64,000 bases of DNA from CAZIVP01 sp964542915 (GCA_964542915.1 CAZIVP010000005.1:124001-188000); one strand, 5' to 3'; numbered from the stretch's first letter, positions 24,416-33,453 are shown. Program-made: numbers and translations. The notes: generated by a model from the letters alone, not told the origin.

Positions 24416-25408
24416 ATGATTAAGCGATTCATATTCTTGATAACCATAGGCTCGATGCTGGCAGTGGCCCCCTTAAAAGCCCAGGAATTTGCGCCGGTTG
24501 GCACTGCCGTCTCTCAGTTCCTTGAAGTAAAAATGGGCGCCCGGGCCGTGGCCATGGGCGAAGCCTATACGGTTTTGAGCGATAATGCCGGCGCGGCCTT
24601 CTGGAATCCCGCTAATTTGGTCGATATTCCCAGGCGGAATTTTTTCCTTACCTATACCGACTGGCCGGCCGACATCTCCTTCGGTGCATTCTCCATCGCC
24701 TCCAATTTTGGAACCTACGGTACCCTCAGTTTAAGCGGCATCTTTCTGAGCACTGAGGATATGGAGGTTACCACTCCCGAAATGCCCGAAGGAACCGGCG
24801 AGACCTTTGGAATCAGTAACTATGCGATGGGTATTTCTTACAGCCGGTTTTTTACCGACCGTCTCTCATTTGGTATGACCGGAAAACTGGTTCACGAAGG
24901 CTATATGGAGTACGAATATACCTCATGGGCGTTGGACCTGGGCACTATCTACCGTACCGGATTTCGAAATATGAAAATCGGCATGTCTATATTACATTTC
25001 GGCCCCGAAGTCCATTTCAGTGGCTCATTTCTGGATTACAGCGACCCCAAATCTATCAGCGTGGATGAAGAAAAGGAATTTGAAAGCTATTCATTGCCCG
25101 TTAACTTCCGCGTCGGTTTCTGTATCGATGTATGGCAACAGAACAATCACAAAATCATCACCGCCGCCGACATGGTTCACCCCAATAATAATCTCGAACA
25201 GTACAATTGGGGCCTGGAATACGGATTTAATGATTTGATCTTTCTGCGCGGCGGATACCGTTTCAACGTTGATGAGGGTGGTTTTTCAATAGGAACCGGC
25301 GCCCGCTTTAATTGGTTCGGATCGAATGATGCAACCATTGATTATGCCTTTTCCGAACGCGGGGTCATCGCCAATATTCACCGCCTTGAAGTGGGCATTT
25401 CTTTTTAG
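24416..25408 (+). CDS. PorV/PorQ family outer-membrane barrel protein
   Basis: The 330-residue product has a signal peptide (ending PLKAQ) and the PorV/PorQ N-terminal block: FLEVKMGARAVAMGEAYTV followed by GAAFWNPANLVDI. Amphipathic strands then run to an aromatic-ended C-terminus (RLEVGISF). ATG 24416 follows CAGGAGAG. It is the third gene of the rightward TonB operon and is followed by a strong terminator at 25447-25480. In T9SS systems PorV carries cargo; no core T9SS genes are in this window, so its T9SS role is inference. It is the counterpart of 11666-12691. Confidence 0.9.
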   Translation: MIKRFIFLITIGSMLAVAPLKAQEFAPVGTAVSQFLEVKMGARAVAMGEAYTVLSDNAGAAFWNPANLVDIPRRNFFLTYTDWPADISFGAFSIASNFGTYGTLSLSGIFLSTEDMEVTTPEMPEGTGETFGISNYAMGISYSRFFTDRLSFGMTGKLVHEGYMEYEYTSWALDLGTIYRTGFRNMKIGMSILHFGPEVHFSGSFLDYSDPKSISVDEEKEFESYSLPVNFRVGFCIDVWQQNNHKIITAADMVHPNNNLEQYNWGLEYGFNDLIFLRGGYRFNVDEGGFSIGTGARFNWFGSNDATIDYAFSERGVIANIHRLEVGISF

Positions 25409-25446
25409 CTAAGCAACATTGGGATGATTCGAGCTTTCATTCACTT

Positions 25447-25480
25447 AAACCCATCCCCGCCAGGGGGTGGGTTTATTTTT
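25447..25480 (+). terminator. Rho-independent terminator after the rightward TonB operon
   Basis: AAACCCA-T-CCCC pairs with GGGG-G-TGGGTTT around a GCCA loop, followed by a T-rich run. It lies 38 bp after the PorV-like stop codon and before the M28 peptidase gene. Confidence 0.85.
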
Positions 25481-25497
25481 ACAAGGAGACGCTTCAA

Positions 25498-26811
25498 ATG
25501 AAAAAAAGGATGGGCGCCTGCGTAACGTTTTTATCGTTCTTCCTTTTCTTCCCGGGCATCAACCAGGGACAGGATATTGACTCTCTGTTGAATCAAATTT
25601 CCGCTGACACTCTACAGAAACATATCACTAATCTCTGCAATGCAGACGGCCATTTCAGCCGTGTGACATTCACCGAGGGTAATTACTGGGCCGCGGATTA
25701 CATCGCCCGGTATTTCGAAAAATTACCGGGCATAACAAGTGTATCGCGTGATTCATTCTTCGTACCTTCGTATGATGTGCCCTATAATGACTATCCCATA
25801 ATCAATGTGGTTGCCCTTATACAGGGACAGTCATCCGAGGAAGAAACCATTATGATTGGAGCGCATTACGACGCTTCGGCAAGTCGCGAAGATAACTGGC
25901 AATCGGCATGGTCAAGCCTTGATGCGGTCGGCGCCGATGATAATGCTACCGGCGTGGCCGCAATGATGGAAGTGGCGCGTATCCTGGGAACCAATCCGGC
26001 GTTTTTACCGGAAAAAACCGTCCGTTTTGTAGCGCTCGGCGCCGAAGAATATCATCCTACCCAACCAAACATTCATCATGTGGGTAGTCTTTTAGACGCC
26101 GATCGACTTGCCGACAACCAATATCCGCTTACGGCGGTTCTTATTCTGGATATGATCGGTTACAACCCCAATACGGACTATATTGAGGTTATATCCGATC
26201 CGCCTTCACGCTCATTAGCCGCAATCGTTCAAGATTTAATGCAAACGCATGTACCCGATTTAAAGACGAATACGTATCCAGTAGATGTACCTTACAGCGA
26301 TCATGAATCTTACCAGCAATACGGTTTTCCTGCTATTTTATTAATGGAAAACGATCGTCCATGGAACAATGACTGGCCAAATTATTCAAGCAATCCCCAT
26401 TATCACAGCACATCCGATTCGATCGGTACCCTCAATTTTTCTCAAATTCACAAAGTGACACAAACCGCCCTCGCATCCACAATCCATTTAAGCCAGAAAT
26501 CGCCCAATACCCTCGCTCATAAATCTGTGTACATGAATGAGAATTTACCGCTATCGGAACTAATGGTGGCGCCAAACCCCTTTAATAATCAGGCTTATAT
26601 TCGCTTTCGACTTAACAAGCCGCTTCAGATGAGCATTGCCATTTATGCGACAAACGGCGAAAAAATAATGGAGCTTTGCCGTAACCGGCCATTCGCTGTA
26701 AATAGCTATGCGCTGCCCATCAATGGAGACCGCCTGGCATCCGGCGTGTACTTCTGCCATCTCATCAGCCAATCATTTCAGAGAACCATCAAGCTGGTCA
26801 TACTAAAATAG
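25498..26811 (+). CDS. Secreted M28-family zinc peptidase with T9SS-type sorting domain
   Basis: The 437-residue product has a signal peptide (about 1-25). The M28 catalytic domain (about 35-335) retains the expected ligand motifs: GAHYDAS, GADDNATGVAAMMEVAR, ALGAEEYHP, ILILDMIGYN and PYSDHESYQQYGFPAIL. This fits a two-zinc aminopeptidase/glutaminyl-cyclase-like fold. The C-terminus is a sorting domain (MVAPNPFNNQAYIRFRL, then ASGVYFCHL, ending KLVILK). ATG 25498 follows CAAGGAGA. A terminator precedes the gene and no clear promoter was found, so expression may rely on readthrough. It probably releases N-terminal amino acids from peptides outside the cell; aminopeptidase specificity is inferred from the family. 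Confidence 0.92.
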   Translation: MKKRMGACVTFLSFFLFFPGINQGQDIDSLLNQISADTLQKHITNLCNADGHFSRVTFTEGNYWAADYIARYFEKLPGITSVSRDSFFVPSYDVPYNDYPIINVVALIQGQSSEEETIMIGAHYDASASREDNWQSAWSSLDAVGADDNATGVAAMMEVARILGTNPAFLPEKTVRFVALGAEEYHPTQPNIHHVGSLLDADRLADNQYPLTAVLILDMIGYNPNTDYIEVISDPPSRSLAAIVQDLMQTHVPDLKTNTYPVDVPYSDHESYQQYGFPAILLMENDRPWNNDWPNYSSNPHYHSTSDSIGTLNFSQIHKVTQTALASTIHLSQKSPNTLAHKSVYMNENLPLSELMVAPNPFNNQAYIRFRLNKPLQMSIAIYATNGEKIMELCRNRPFAVNSYALPINGDRLASGVYFCHLISQSFQRTIKLVILK

Positions 26812-26886
26812 CGGCGCCGTTATCCCGTAAGAGGTCGTTCTTTATCGAAGATAGGTAGGTTTGTGGTACGTTTGGGCAATCCACCC

Positions 26887-29019
26887 TTATTTAATTAAAA
26901 TCAGTTTGATCGTTTCGGTTTTAGCCGCGGTTCTTAAGCGACATATATAGACGCCCGTGCTATTTGCTTCTTCCTGCCAGTTTACCCGGTATTGCCCACG
27001 TTTCAATTTTCGATTTACTATCGTTTCGAGCATTCGGCCACCCAAATCGAAAATCTGTACCTTTACCCAACCGGGCTCCTCAACCTTAAAGGTTATCGTC
27101 GTTGAATTATTGAACGGGTTTGGATAGTTTTGCAGAGGTTCTAACGAGGAGCCGCTCATGTTTTGTCTGTGGCCAAGCGCCGTTTCATTTCTGAAGGGCT
27201 TCAACATCTGATCAAATAATGTCTGCCTGGCCGAATTGGGTGTGGCAAGCTCAAAGGGCAGGGATAATGTGATCACTTTTCCCTCTTTGTCACTATCGCC
27301 AAAGGCGCCTTTGTAATAAACACCGGCGACTCTGCCGTTTCCATAAAATAAAATGGGATCTGAACCAGGCAAAACCTTAAGCATATCACAGGCAGGGACG
27401 ATGTCTGTTTCCGTTTTGATCGTTGCAAAGGCAAGCGCATTTTCGTCCTGAATATTGACATTGTTTGAAGAATCGGCCGCCAGCCCGGTCCGCAGGTATT
27501 TTGCGGCAAACACACTGTCGTCCTGGGCCATCAGTCCTGCTAGAATGTTCGCCCCTCCGATGAACAACTGTCCTCCGCTCTCCAGATAGGCGCTTACGGC
27601 TGCTTTTTCATTTTTGGAAAGGCCCGCCGCGTTGCCTTTAAAATAGAAAACCGCTTTATAATCCTCCAAACGCACCTGTCCGCTTTGGATGGCGTGATAG
27701 GTGCAACTGTTAAACGACCAGCCGTTCTCCAACAACATCTCACCATAGGTCTTTACATAGCTATGGTTGGGTTTGCCCCAATAGCGATCACTCCCGTAAA
27801 ATCCGTCGACAATTAATGCATCGGCTCCGCTTTCTGATAGTTTTACGCCATAGACATTGGATGCCGTCGATGTGTTCGGGATCGCGGCATTATCATAAGC
27901 ATATAATTTGACATACAATGGATAATCAAATCCAAACGATTCATAAAGGTAGGCTGTGTCGCCGGCTGCTATCGCCTGTGAGATCTCATCATGGTGGTTG
28001 TAGTATTCGCCGTCCAGCGAAAACCAAAAATCGTAACCGCTAATATCCGATGAATCGTTGGGTAACCATTTAAGTTGCCAACCACCATCGGGCAGACCCA
28101 AAAAACGGGTAATTTGTGGTTTAGCGGGCGCCGTATTATCCTGCTCCACCACTTCCACCGTTTTCCAGGCGGTCCTGCAGTTGTCGCGGGTATCTTCCGT
28201 AAAAACTTTGATTTTATAGGTACCCGCTTCATAATCGCGCGTATCCCAGTACCCGTTTCGATTTACTTTATTGGTTAGCGTATAAATATAAGTGGATAGA
28301 TCGCTTCCCCGAAAGTAGACATTTTTTATGTAGGCATTACTCGGCCTTACATCAAATTGATAGGGTACAACCGGATCGCTAAGAGCAACCGTACCTGTTG
28401 AATCATAGATTTGGTAACCGGCTTTATAGATGCCATTATTACTCCCAAGCGAACCATTATCGGTCCGATCGTAAAGACGGGCCGCCACCTCTACCAATCC
28501 CTCAACGCGGTTGTTTTGAAACGCCTGTGTTGTTCCGTCCTTATAAAACCGGATCCAACTCACCGTGGGTAAATAGGGGTCTTCAAATGGCGCGATGCCG
28601 TCTTTTCGTAACGGATTTACATAATTTGGATAATGGCCATCGATCAGATGGATATGGTTAGCATAGTTCGTATGGCCCACCAATTCGGATTCTTCTACAT
28701 AGTCGCCGACCTGCAGTGATGTCAATGGATTGACATGAAGATAATTAAAGCGCCCCACGCGTATTTGCGCCGTATATCCGGTTTCGACGATCACGGATAC
28801 CGTTCCGCTCTCAATCGCAAATACCTGTCCGCCTTGTGTTAACGGAATATCGATCGCATTATGGAAATGGTCACGCTCGATATTCCCTGAAGGCCGGTTT
28901 TCACAAAAAGTGCCGCTAATATTGTGTTGCTGGTTAAACGGTTTAAGCGGCCATTTATAACCGGCAAACAGAGCCGTATTCATAATCAACAGGCCCAAAA
29001 TTACGCATACCCATTTCAT
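26887..29019 (-). CDS. Secreted M23-domain protein with Fn3/flavodoxin-like middle region and T9SS sorting domain
   Basis: I start at ATG 29019, which begins a good signal peptide (MKWVCVILGLLIMNTALFAG). The ATGs at 29052 and 29067 would overlap the upstream gene. The 710-residue product has an M23/LytM-type domain (about 30-160) with HFHNAIDIPLTQGGQVFAI and NHIHLI, so the HxxxD and HxH zinc-ligand pattern looks present. A family-typical middle region and an Fn3-like stretch follow. Then comes an alpha/beta segment of ThuA/GATase-like type (about 405-560; DALIVDGFYGSDRYWG; SAYLESGGQLFIGGANI). The C-terminal T9SS domain has LQNYPNPFNNSTTITF, STGVYICRLR, ending LILIK. It may cut or bind peptidoglycan or peptides outside the cell. 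It lies 16 bp after the propeller gene, likely co-transcribed. Confidence 0.87.
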   Translation of the reverse strand: MKWVCVILGLLIMNTALFAGYKWPLKPFNQQHNISGTFCENRPSGNIERDHFHNAIDIPLTQGGQVFAIESGTVSVIVETGYTAQIRVGRFNYLHVNPLTSLQVGDYVEESELVGHTNYANHIHLIDGHYPNYVNPLRKDGIAPFEDPYLPTVSWIRFYKDGTTQAFQNNRVEGLVEVAARLYDRTDNGSLGSNNGIYKAGYQIYDSTGTVALSDPVVPYQFDVRPSNAYIKNVYFRGSDLSTYIYTLTNKVNRNGYWDTRDYEAGTYKIKVFTEDTRDNCRTAWKTVEVVEQDNTAPAKPQITRFLGLPDGGWQLKWLPNDSSDISGYDFWFSLDGEYYNHHDEISQAIAAGDTAYLYESFGFDYPLYVKLYAYDNAAIPNTSTASNVYGVKLSESGADALIVDGFYGSDRYWGKPNHSYVKTYGEMLLENGWSFNSCTYHAIQSGQVRLEDYKAVFYFKGNAAGLSKNEKAAVSAYLESGGQLFIGGANILAGLMAQDDSVFAAKYLRTGLAADSSNNVNIQDENALAFATIKTETDIVPACDMLKVLPGSDPILFYGNGRVAGVYYKGAFGDSDKEGKVITLSLPFELATPNSARQTLFDQMLKPFRNETALGHRQNMSGSSLEPLQNYPNPFNNSTTITFKVEEPGWVKVQIFDLGGRMLETIVNRKLKRGQYRVNWQEEANSTGVYICRLRTAAKTETIKLILIK

Positions 29020-29035
29020 TGGAAGACATCCCCGA

Positions 29036-30190
29036 TTACTGTTGAATTTCATATTGAACCAAACCATCCCTGTAGCCTATAAAAAAACGATCCGGAGCCG
29101 GATAGTGAACGGATTCCGGCAAATATTGCCGGGCCGGCTCGTTTTCGACAATCAGCGTTTCATTGTCTCCATTGCGGATGCGAATGATGGGATTTTGATA
29201 AACAAGACGACCGTTTTCATAGTTTGGAATACCGCTAACCGTCAACGTGTAACCGTCCGTCATTTTTACGGCGGCAACCAACCGTTTCGCTTCTTTAATC
29301 TCCTCTTGCCATTCGACGCGGCCGCTCTTGATATTGATATAAAAAACGGTTTGTTTTTGGGCTAAAAGTAATTGATCGCCCTCCAGGGCTGCATCTCGCA
29401 AAAGGTACGCACCGCTCCAGACGGTTTTCAGTTTTTCATTTATGATCCGTGTTTGCGGTCCAACCCCGGCGGCGTGGAATGGACTCGGCGCCAGGCAGGC
29501 GACTCCCTTCCCGGCTGATTCGAACCATTTAAATTTTAATATCTTCTGGTTTGACAGATGTTCGCTAAAGAGAAGTTCCCCCCCGGTGTTCAGACAATAG
29601 AGGGACGTCTCAATTGCTGGGTCTCCTTCCTCCGCAGGTCCGGCATAAGCCATATAAAGCCGCTGGCGTTCGTCATCCATGTGCATAAAATAAGTATTCT
29701 CATAAGTAAATGTTTGTGGTTTACTAACTTCTTTTTCCCAGGCGAGCGTACCGTCAAAGCTCATACAACGTACCGTTCCGAATACATCCGCCATATAAAT
29801 CTGTTTGGTGGCGGATGCTATCGCAAGGGCGGGTAAGGGTAAATCCCGCTGCCATGGAAACGGAAGCGTATGGACTAATTGTCCGTCGGCATCGTGCAGG
29901 TGATACGTTATCCGGTCCTGGCTCACATTGCTGCGCACAATCAATGTACCGTCGCCGCTCGTTTGAACGAGATCACGTTTTTCAATGTTGATTGGTTTCG
30001 GGGTCTGAATGGTTTGGTCGCCGACCGCATATACACGACTTCCCTCATCTAAAAAAAGCCATTGTTCCGCAGAATGGCCCTTCTCAGTCAACATCCTGGA
30101 TTGCAGATTTGCATCCTGTGCTGAAACCGTGTTCTGAAAGAGAAATACTACCGTTAGCAGAACACCGTATATTTTTAATAGGACTACCAT
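29036..30190 (-). CDS. PQQ-like beta-propeller exported protein
   Basis: The 384-residue product has a signal peptide (VLLKIYGVLLTVVFLF, ending VSAQD). The rest is predicted all-beta with repeats such as KQIYMADVFGTVRCMSFDGT, LYCLNTGGELLFSEHL and VFYINIKSGRVEWQEEI, the pattern of WD/PQQ-type propeller blades. No PQQ-enzyme active-site residues were recognised, so it is more likely a binding or structural protein. It lies 18 bp after lpxH and 16 bp before the M23 gene, making a three-gene leftward unit. ATG 30190 follows GGGAG at a longish 11 nt. Confidence 0.75.
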   Translation of the reverse strand: MVVLLKIYGVLLTVVFLFQNTVSAQDANLQSRMLTEKGHSAEQWLFLDEGSRVYAVGDQTIQTPKPINIEKRDLVQTSGDGTLIVRSNVSQDRITYHLHDADGQLVHTLPFPWQRDLPLPALAIASATKQIYMADVFGTVRCMSFDGTLAWEKEVSKPQTFTYENTYFMHMDDERQRLYMAYAGPAEEGDPAIETSLYCLNTGGELLFSEHLSNQKILKFKWFESAGKGVACLAPSPFHAAGVGPQTRIINEKLKTVWSGAYLLRDAALEGDQLLLAQKQTVFYINIKSGRVEWQEEIKEAKRLVAAVKMTDGYTLTVSGIPNYENGRLVYQNPIIRIRNGDNETLIVENEPARQYLPESVHYPAPDRFFIGYRDGLVQYEIQQ

Positions 30191-30208
30191 TTAAATCGTT
30201 CTCCCAAT

Positions 30209-30943
30209 TTAAGTTTGGTTCGCGAAGAACCGTAATTCGAGATGCTCCCCATCGAAATAAGCATACGTAAAATGTTCGATCCAATCGCCGAGGTTTATGT
30301 AAACGTGACGCCCGTTTTTGTGTACAACGGGATTATGCCGATGCCCCATAATTACATAATCGTAGCCTTCTTTAAAATGGTTTTCGGCGAATTCGATGTA
30401 ATCTTGCTCCACATGATCATCTTTTTTTTGATCGGTATATTTGCGGCTGGAGCCTGAAACCGCTTTTGCAAAAGCAACGCCCCAATCGGGGTGGAGCAGT
30501 TTGAAAAATTTCTGATTGAAGGGATGCCGCAAGATGCGTTTAAGAAAACGGTAGCCGCTGTCATTTTTTGCGACTCCGTCTCCATGAAATAAATAAAACC
30601 GTTTGTTCCCTACCGTACAGGAATGATCATCGAGGCTCGTTTGAACTCCGATGGAGTCCTCTAAAAAGGCGCCGAGCGCAAAATCGTGATTGCCCGCCAA
30701 ATATTGAACATGTATTTTGTTCTCTACAAGCTGTCTCAGCTTGTAGAGTACTTTGAAGTAGTGTTTGGGGATGACGTGTTTATACTCGAACCAGAAATCG
30801 AACAAATCCCCCACAATATAAAGATGGCTACCATTTTCTTTGACTTTCTCCAGAAAGCTTAAGAGATAGTCATGTTTTCTCTGTTCGTCATTATCCCTGG
30901 CGCCCAAATGCACATCGGATATAAAATATGCATTTATGTTCAT
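30209..30943 (-). CDS. lpxH: UDP-2,3-diacylglucosamine diphosphatase
   Basis: The 244-residue product is a calcineurin-like phosphoesterase. The full metal-binding set is SDVHLG (residue 9 on), GDLFDFWFEY, GNHDFALG, FLFHGDGVA and GHRHNPVVH. The FDFWFEY segment and overall length match LpxH, which removes UMP from UDP-diacyl-glucosamine to give lipid X in lipid A synthesis at the inner face of the inner membrane. A lipid-A-making outer membrane agrees with the TonB receptors in the window. It is first in a leftward unit with the PQQ-like and M23 genes. ATG 30943 follows TAAGGATTT. A broader metallophosphoesterase role cannot be excluded, but motif order favours LpxH. Confidence 0.88.
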   Translation of the reverse strand: MNINAYFISDVHLGARDNDEQRKHDYLLSFLEKVKENGSHLYIVGDLFDFWFEYKHVIPKHYFKVLYKLRQLVENKIHVQYLAGNHDFALGAFLEDSIGVQTSLDDHSCTVGNKRFYLFHGDGVAKNDSGYRFLKRILRHPFNQKFFKLLHPDWGVAFAKAVSGSSRKYTDQKKDDHVEQDYIEFAENHFKEGYDYVIMGHRHNPVVHKNGRHVYINLGDWIEHFTYAYFDGEHLELRFFANQT

Positions 30944-31010
30944 AAATCCTTACCATGATTCTATATCTATCTCCATCTTTCAAAGCTACGCATTCTGTCC
31001 TATACATGCA

Positions 31011-31038
31011 ATTATGTCCGTGATGCTTCATTGACCAA
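31011..31038 (-). promoter_or_regulatory. Possible promoter for lpxH
   Basis: On the minus strand TTGGTC (31038-31033), a 16-bp spacer and CATAAT (31016-31011), about 70 nt before the lpxH ATG. Confidence 0.35.
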
Positions 31039-31092
31039 TTGGCAAAAAATAATGCACGATTAACGGCGCCTTGTTCGCTACCCATCTTTTTA

Positions 31093-31121
31093 TTGACAAG
31101 TCCACACATCTTTTCTAATTA
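31093..31121 (+). promoter_or_regulatory. Possible promoter for the DJ-1-like gene
   Basis: A consensus TTGACA (31093-31098) with a 17-bp spacer to a poor -10 TAATTA (31116-31121), 46 nt before the ATG at 31168. The -35 is perfect and the -10 is weak. Confidence 0.4.
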
Positions 31122-31167
31122 TGGAATTGTAAACACGAAAACAATGGACTTAACGGAGGCAAGAATC

Positions 31168-31722
31168 ATGCGTAAAGCGTTAATTGCACTTGCAGACGGG
31201 TTCGAAGAAACCGAAGCCGTAACCATCATCGATTTATTGCGACGCGCCGATATCGAAGTAACCGTGGCCGGACTGAGGGAGGGAATCATCGAAGGCTCTC
31301 ACCAAATCCGTATCGAACCGGACGCTTATTTAAAGGAACTCGAAGAATCGAATTTCGATATGTTGATTTTACCGGGCGGGCAGCCGGGCTCGACCAATCT
31401 TAAACAAGACTCAACACTGTTGCAATGGATTCGCCAGCGTTTCGAGCGGGGCGATAAGCTTGCAGCCATTTGTGCTGCGCCCACGGTTTTTCACGCCGCC
31501 GGCATTACCAAACATTTATCGTTAACCAGTTTTCCGGCCGAGAAGCAGGTATTTACCGACAGTCAATATAAAGAAGAGGCTGTGGTTAAAGATCGGAATG
31601 TCATTACCAGTCGTGGCGTCGGTACCGCCATCGACTTTTCACTGGAACTCATTGCCGAACTCGAAGGCCCTGAAAAAGCCAGTGAGATAGGCGAACGTAT
31701 TTTGCATACATACAAGGGATGA
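31168..31722 (+). CDS. DJ-1/PfpI (YajL/ThiJ-like) family protein
   Basis: I start at ATG 31168, where GGAGG is 8 nt upstream; the open frame extends further left but without a ribosome site. The 184-residue product is a standard-length DJ-1 protein. It has ALADGFEETEAVTIIDLLRR (with the conserved Glu), MLILPGGQPGSTNL and the nucleophile elbow AAICAAPTVF with the oxidisable Cys, and SRGVGTAIDFSLELI near the end. DJ-1/YajL proteins act as redox-sensitive chaperones or glyoxalase/deglycase-type enzymes in the cytoplasm; the exact reaction here is unknown. It is single, divergent from lpxH and convergent with the ComEA-like gene. Confidence 0.9.
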   Translation: MRKALIALADGFEETEAVTIIDLLRRADIEVTVAGLREGIIEGSHQIRIEPDAYLKELEESNFDMLILPGGQPGSTNLKQDSTLLQWIRQRFERGDKLAAICAAPTVFHAAGITKHLSLTSFPAEKQVFTDSQYKEEAVVKDRNVITSRGVGTAIDFSLELIAELEGPEKASEIGERILHTYKG

Positions 31723-31749
31723 ATTACATTAAATGGTTATATAAAAAAT

Positions 31750-32181
31750 TCAACTGGAATCCGGTGCAATAAACAGGTAAGGACGGATGCGCTCCAAGGT
31801 TTTGGGACCGATTCGATTTACTTTCTTTAAATCTTCCAGCCTTTTAAAGGGGCCGTGTTCATTTCGATAATCCAGAATATTACCGGCGGTTACCGGCCCG
31901 ATTCTCGGTAATTTTTTCAATAGCTTCGCATCAGCGGTATTGATATTTATACTGTTAGGTTTTAAGATATTTTTTCTCTTTTGCCGCTCCAATGATTTTA
32001 AACGCGCTTCGATGTCGGCGGTATCATCGGAGAGTGCTTTGAAGAGGCTATCTTCCAAGCTGTAATCATAAATCTCCCGTTTGACCGTGTGCGGCATAAT
32101 CCATTGTACCACCACACTGCCCAGAATGACGATCCCGACAATGAGCAGAGCGCGACGCTCGTTTTTCGTAAGATTAAGCAT
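31750..32181 (-). CDS. ComEA-like helix-hairpin-helix DNA-binding protein, membrane-anchored
   Basis: The 143-residue product has an N-terminal membrane segment (about 11-30; LLIVGIVILGSVVVQWIM), a short coiled region (about 55-72), and a C-terminal double helix-hairpin-helix. The motifs are ININTADAKLLKKLPRIGP, VTAGNILDYRNEHGPF and RLEDLKKVNRIGPKTLERI. This is the ComEA layout: in competent bacteria ComEA binds incoming DNA in the periplasm. No other competence gene is near. It lies 103 bp after dnaJ in the same direction. ATG 32181 follows AAAGGAGGA. Confidence 0.87.
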   Translation of the reverse strand: MLNLTKNERRALLIVGIVILGSVVVQWIMPHTVKREIYDYSLEDSLFKALSDDTADIEARLKSLERQKRKNILKPNSININTADAKLLKKLPRIGPVTAGNILDYRNEHGPFKRLEDLKKVNRIGPKTLERIRPYLFIAPDSS

Positions 32182-32284
32182 TGTAACGTCCTCCTTTGGA
32201 AGTGGTAAAAAGAAGGATCGTCCCTAACCGGCTATTTAACGAGCCATCCCTGAAGAAAACAGCTAATATTTCGTTTAAAGTGGA

Positions 32285-33445
32285 TTAAATATTCAGCGCT
32301 TCTTTAAATTTTTCGAAAATATTTTTATGCTCATTCTGTTGTGGTTGCAGATTTTCACTTTCACCCAATTCGGCGATCTTTTGCTTCTCTTCATTGCTCA
32401 AATGCGTCGGTACGTAAACTTGAACCTGTACCAATTGATCCCCGATACCCGAGGAACGCAGATGTGGTATCCCTTTACCGCGCATGCGCAAAATACGTCC
32501 CGATTGGGTGCCGGCGGCAATTTTCAAAGTGGCGTTACCGGTTAAGGTGGGGATGGTTACATCGCCTCCGAGCGCCGCTTTCGCAAAACTGACGGGCAGT
32601 ACCATCAAAACATCATCGCCTCTCCGTTCAAAAATATCGTGCTTTTCTTCCTCTATGTGGACGATTAGATCGCCCGGGGGGCCGCCGCGCAGGCCTGCGT
32701 TACCTTCGCCTTCCATAGGTATATAATTGCCTCCCGAAACGCCGGCCGGAACATTAATTTCCACGGTTTTGCTTCCTTGCGTCCGCCCGCTGCCGTTACA
32801 GGCTTTACAGGGATTTTCAATGATCTGGCCTTCGCCGTTACAACGATGGCAGGCGGTAACATTGACCATTTGACCGAACAAGGATTGCGAAACCTGCCGT
32901 AACTCACCGCTGCCATGGCAAACAGGACAGGAGACGGTTTTACTGTACTTTGCCGAGCCGCTTCCGTTGCATTCCTCGCACTTAACATATTTTTTTACTT
33001 TGATTTTCTTTTTGGCGCCGGTGGCAATTTCTTCCAGTGATAATTTTAATCGTATTTGCAAATCGGAACCGCGCCGATTGGAGCGACGACGGCGCGTACG
33101 TCCTCCGCCGCCTCCGAATATATCGCCAAATCCAAAGCCCTCTTCCATGAATTGTCGTAAAGCATCGGCGATATCAAAACCACTGGCGCCAAATCCGCCA
33201 AATCCCTGGCCGCCGGCACCGGCGCCGACCGTTCCGAAACGATCGTATTGTTGTCGTTTTTGAGGGTCGCTCAGAACAGCGTAAGCTTCGGCAATTTCTT
33301 TGAATTTAGCCTCGGCTTCGCTGTCATCGGGATTTTTATCCGGGTGATACTGTACCGCTAATTTACGATAGGCTTTCTTAATTTCTTCCTGGCTGGCTCC
33401 GCGTTGAACCCCAAGAATTTCATAATAGTCTTTACTTGCTGCCAT
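32285..33445 (-). CDS. dnaJ: Chaperone protein DnaJ (Hsp40)
   Basis: The 386-residue product has the complete type I layout. The J domain (1-70) has KLAVQYHPDKNP with the HPD triad. A Gly/Phe-rich linker (about 75-115) is followed by four CxxCxGxG zinc motifs (CEECNGSG, CPVCHGSG, CHRCNGEG, CKACNGSG; about 150-220) and the client-binding beta domains. It presents unfolded clients to DnaK and stimulates its ATPase; dnaK itself is not in the window. It is the third gene of hrcA-grpE-dnaJ, 8 bp after grpE. ATG 33445 follows TAAGGTG. Confidence 0.97.
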   Translation of the reverse strand: MAASKDYYEILGVQRGASQEEIKKAYRKLAVQYHPDKNPDDSEAEAKFKEIAEAYAVLSDPQKRQQYDRFGTVGAGAGGQGFGGFGASGFDIADALRQFMEEGFGFGDIFGGGGGRTRRRRSNRRGSDLQIRLKLSLEEIATGAKKKIKVKKYVKCEECNGSGSAKYSKTVSCPVCHGSGELRQVSQSLFGQMVNVTACHRCNGEGQIIENPCKACNGSGRTQGSKTVEINVPAGVSGGNYIPMEGEGNAGLRGGPPGDLIVHIEEEKHDIFERRGDDVLMVLPVSFAKAALGGDVTIPTLTGNATLKIAAGTQSGRILRMRGKGIPHLRSSGIGDQLVQVQVYVPTHLSNEEKQKIAELGESENLQPQQNEHKNIFEKFKEALNI

Positions 33446-33453
33446 AAAACACC

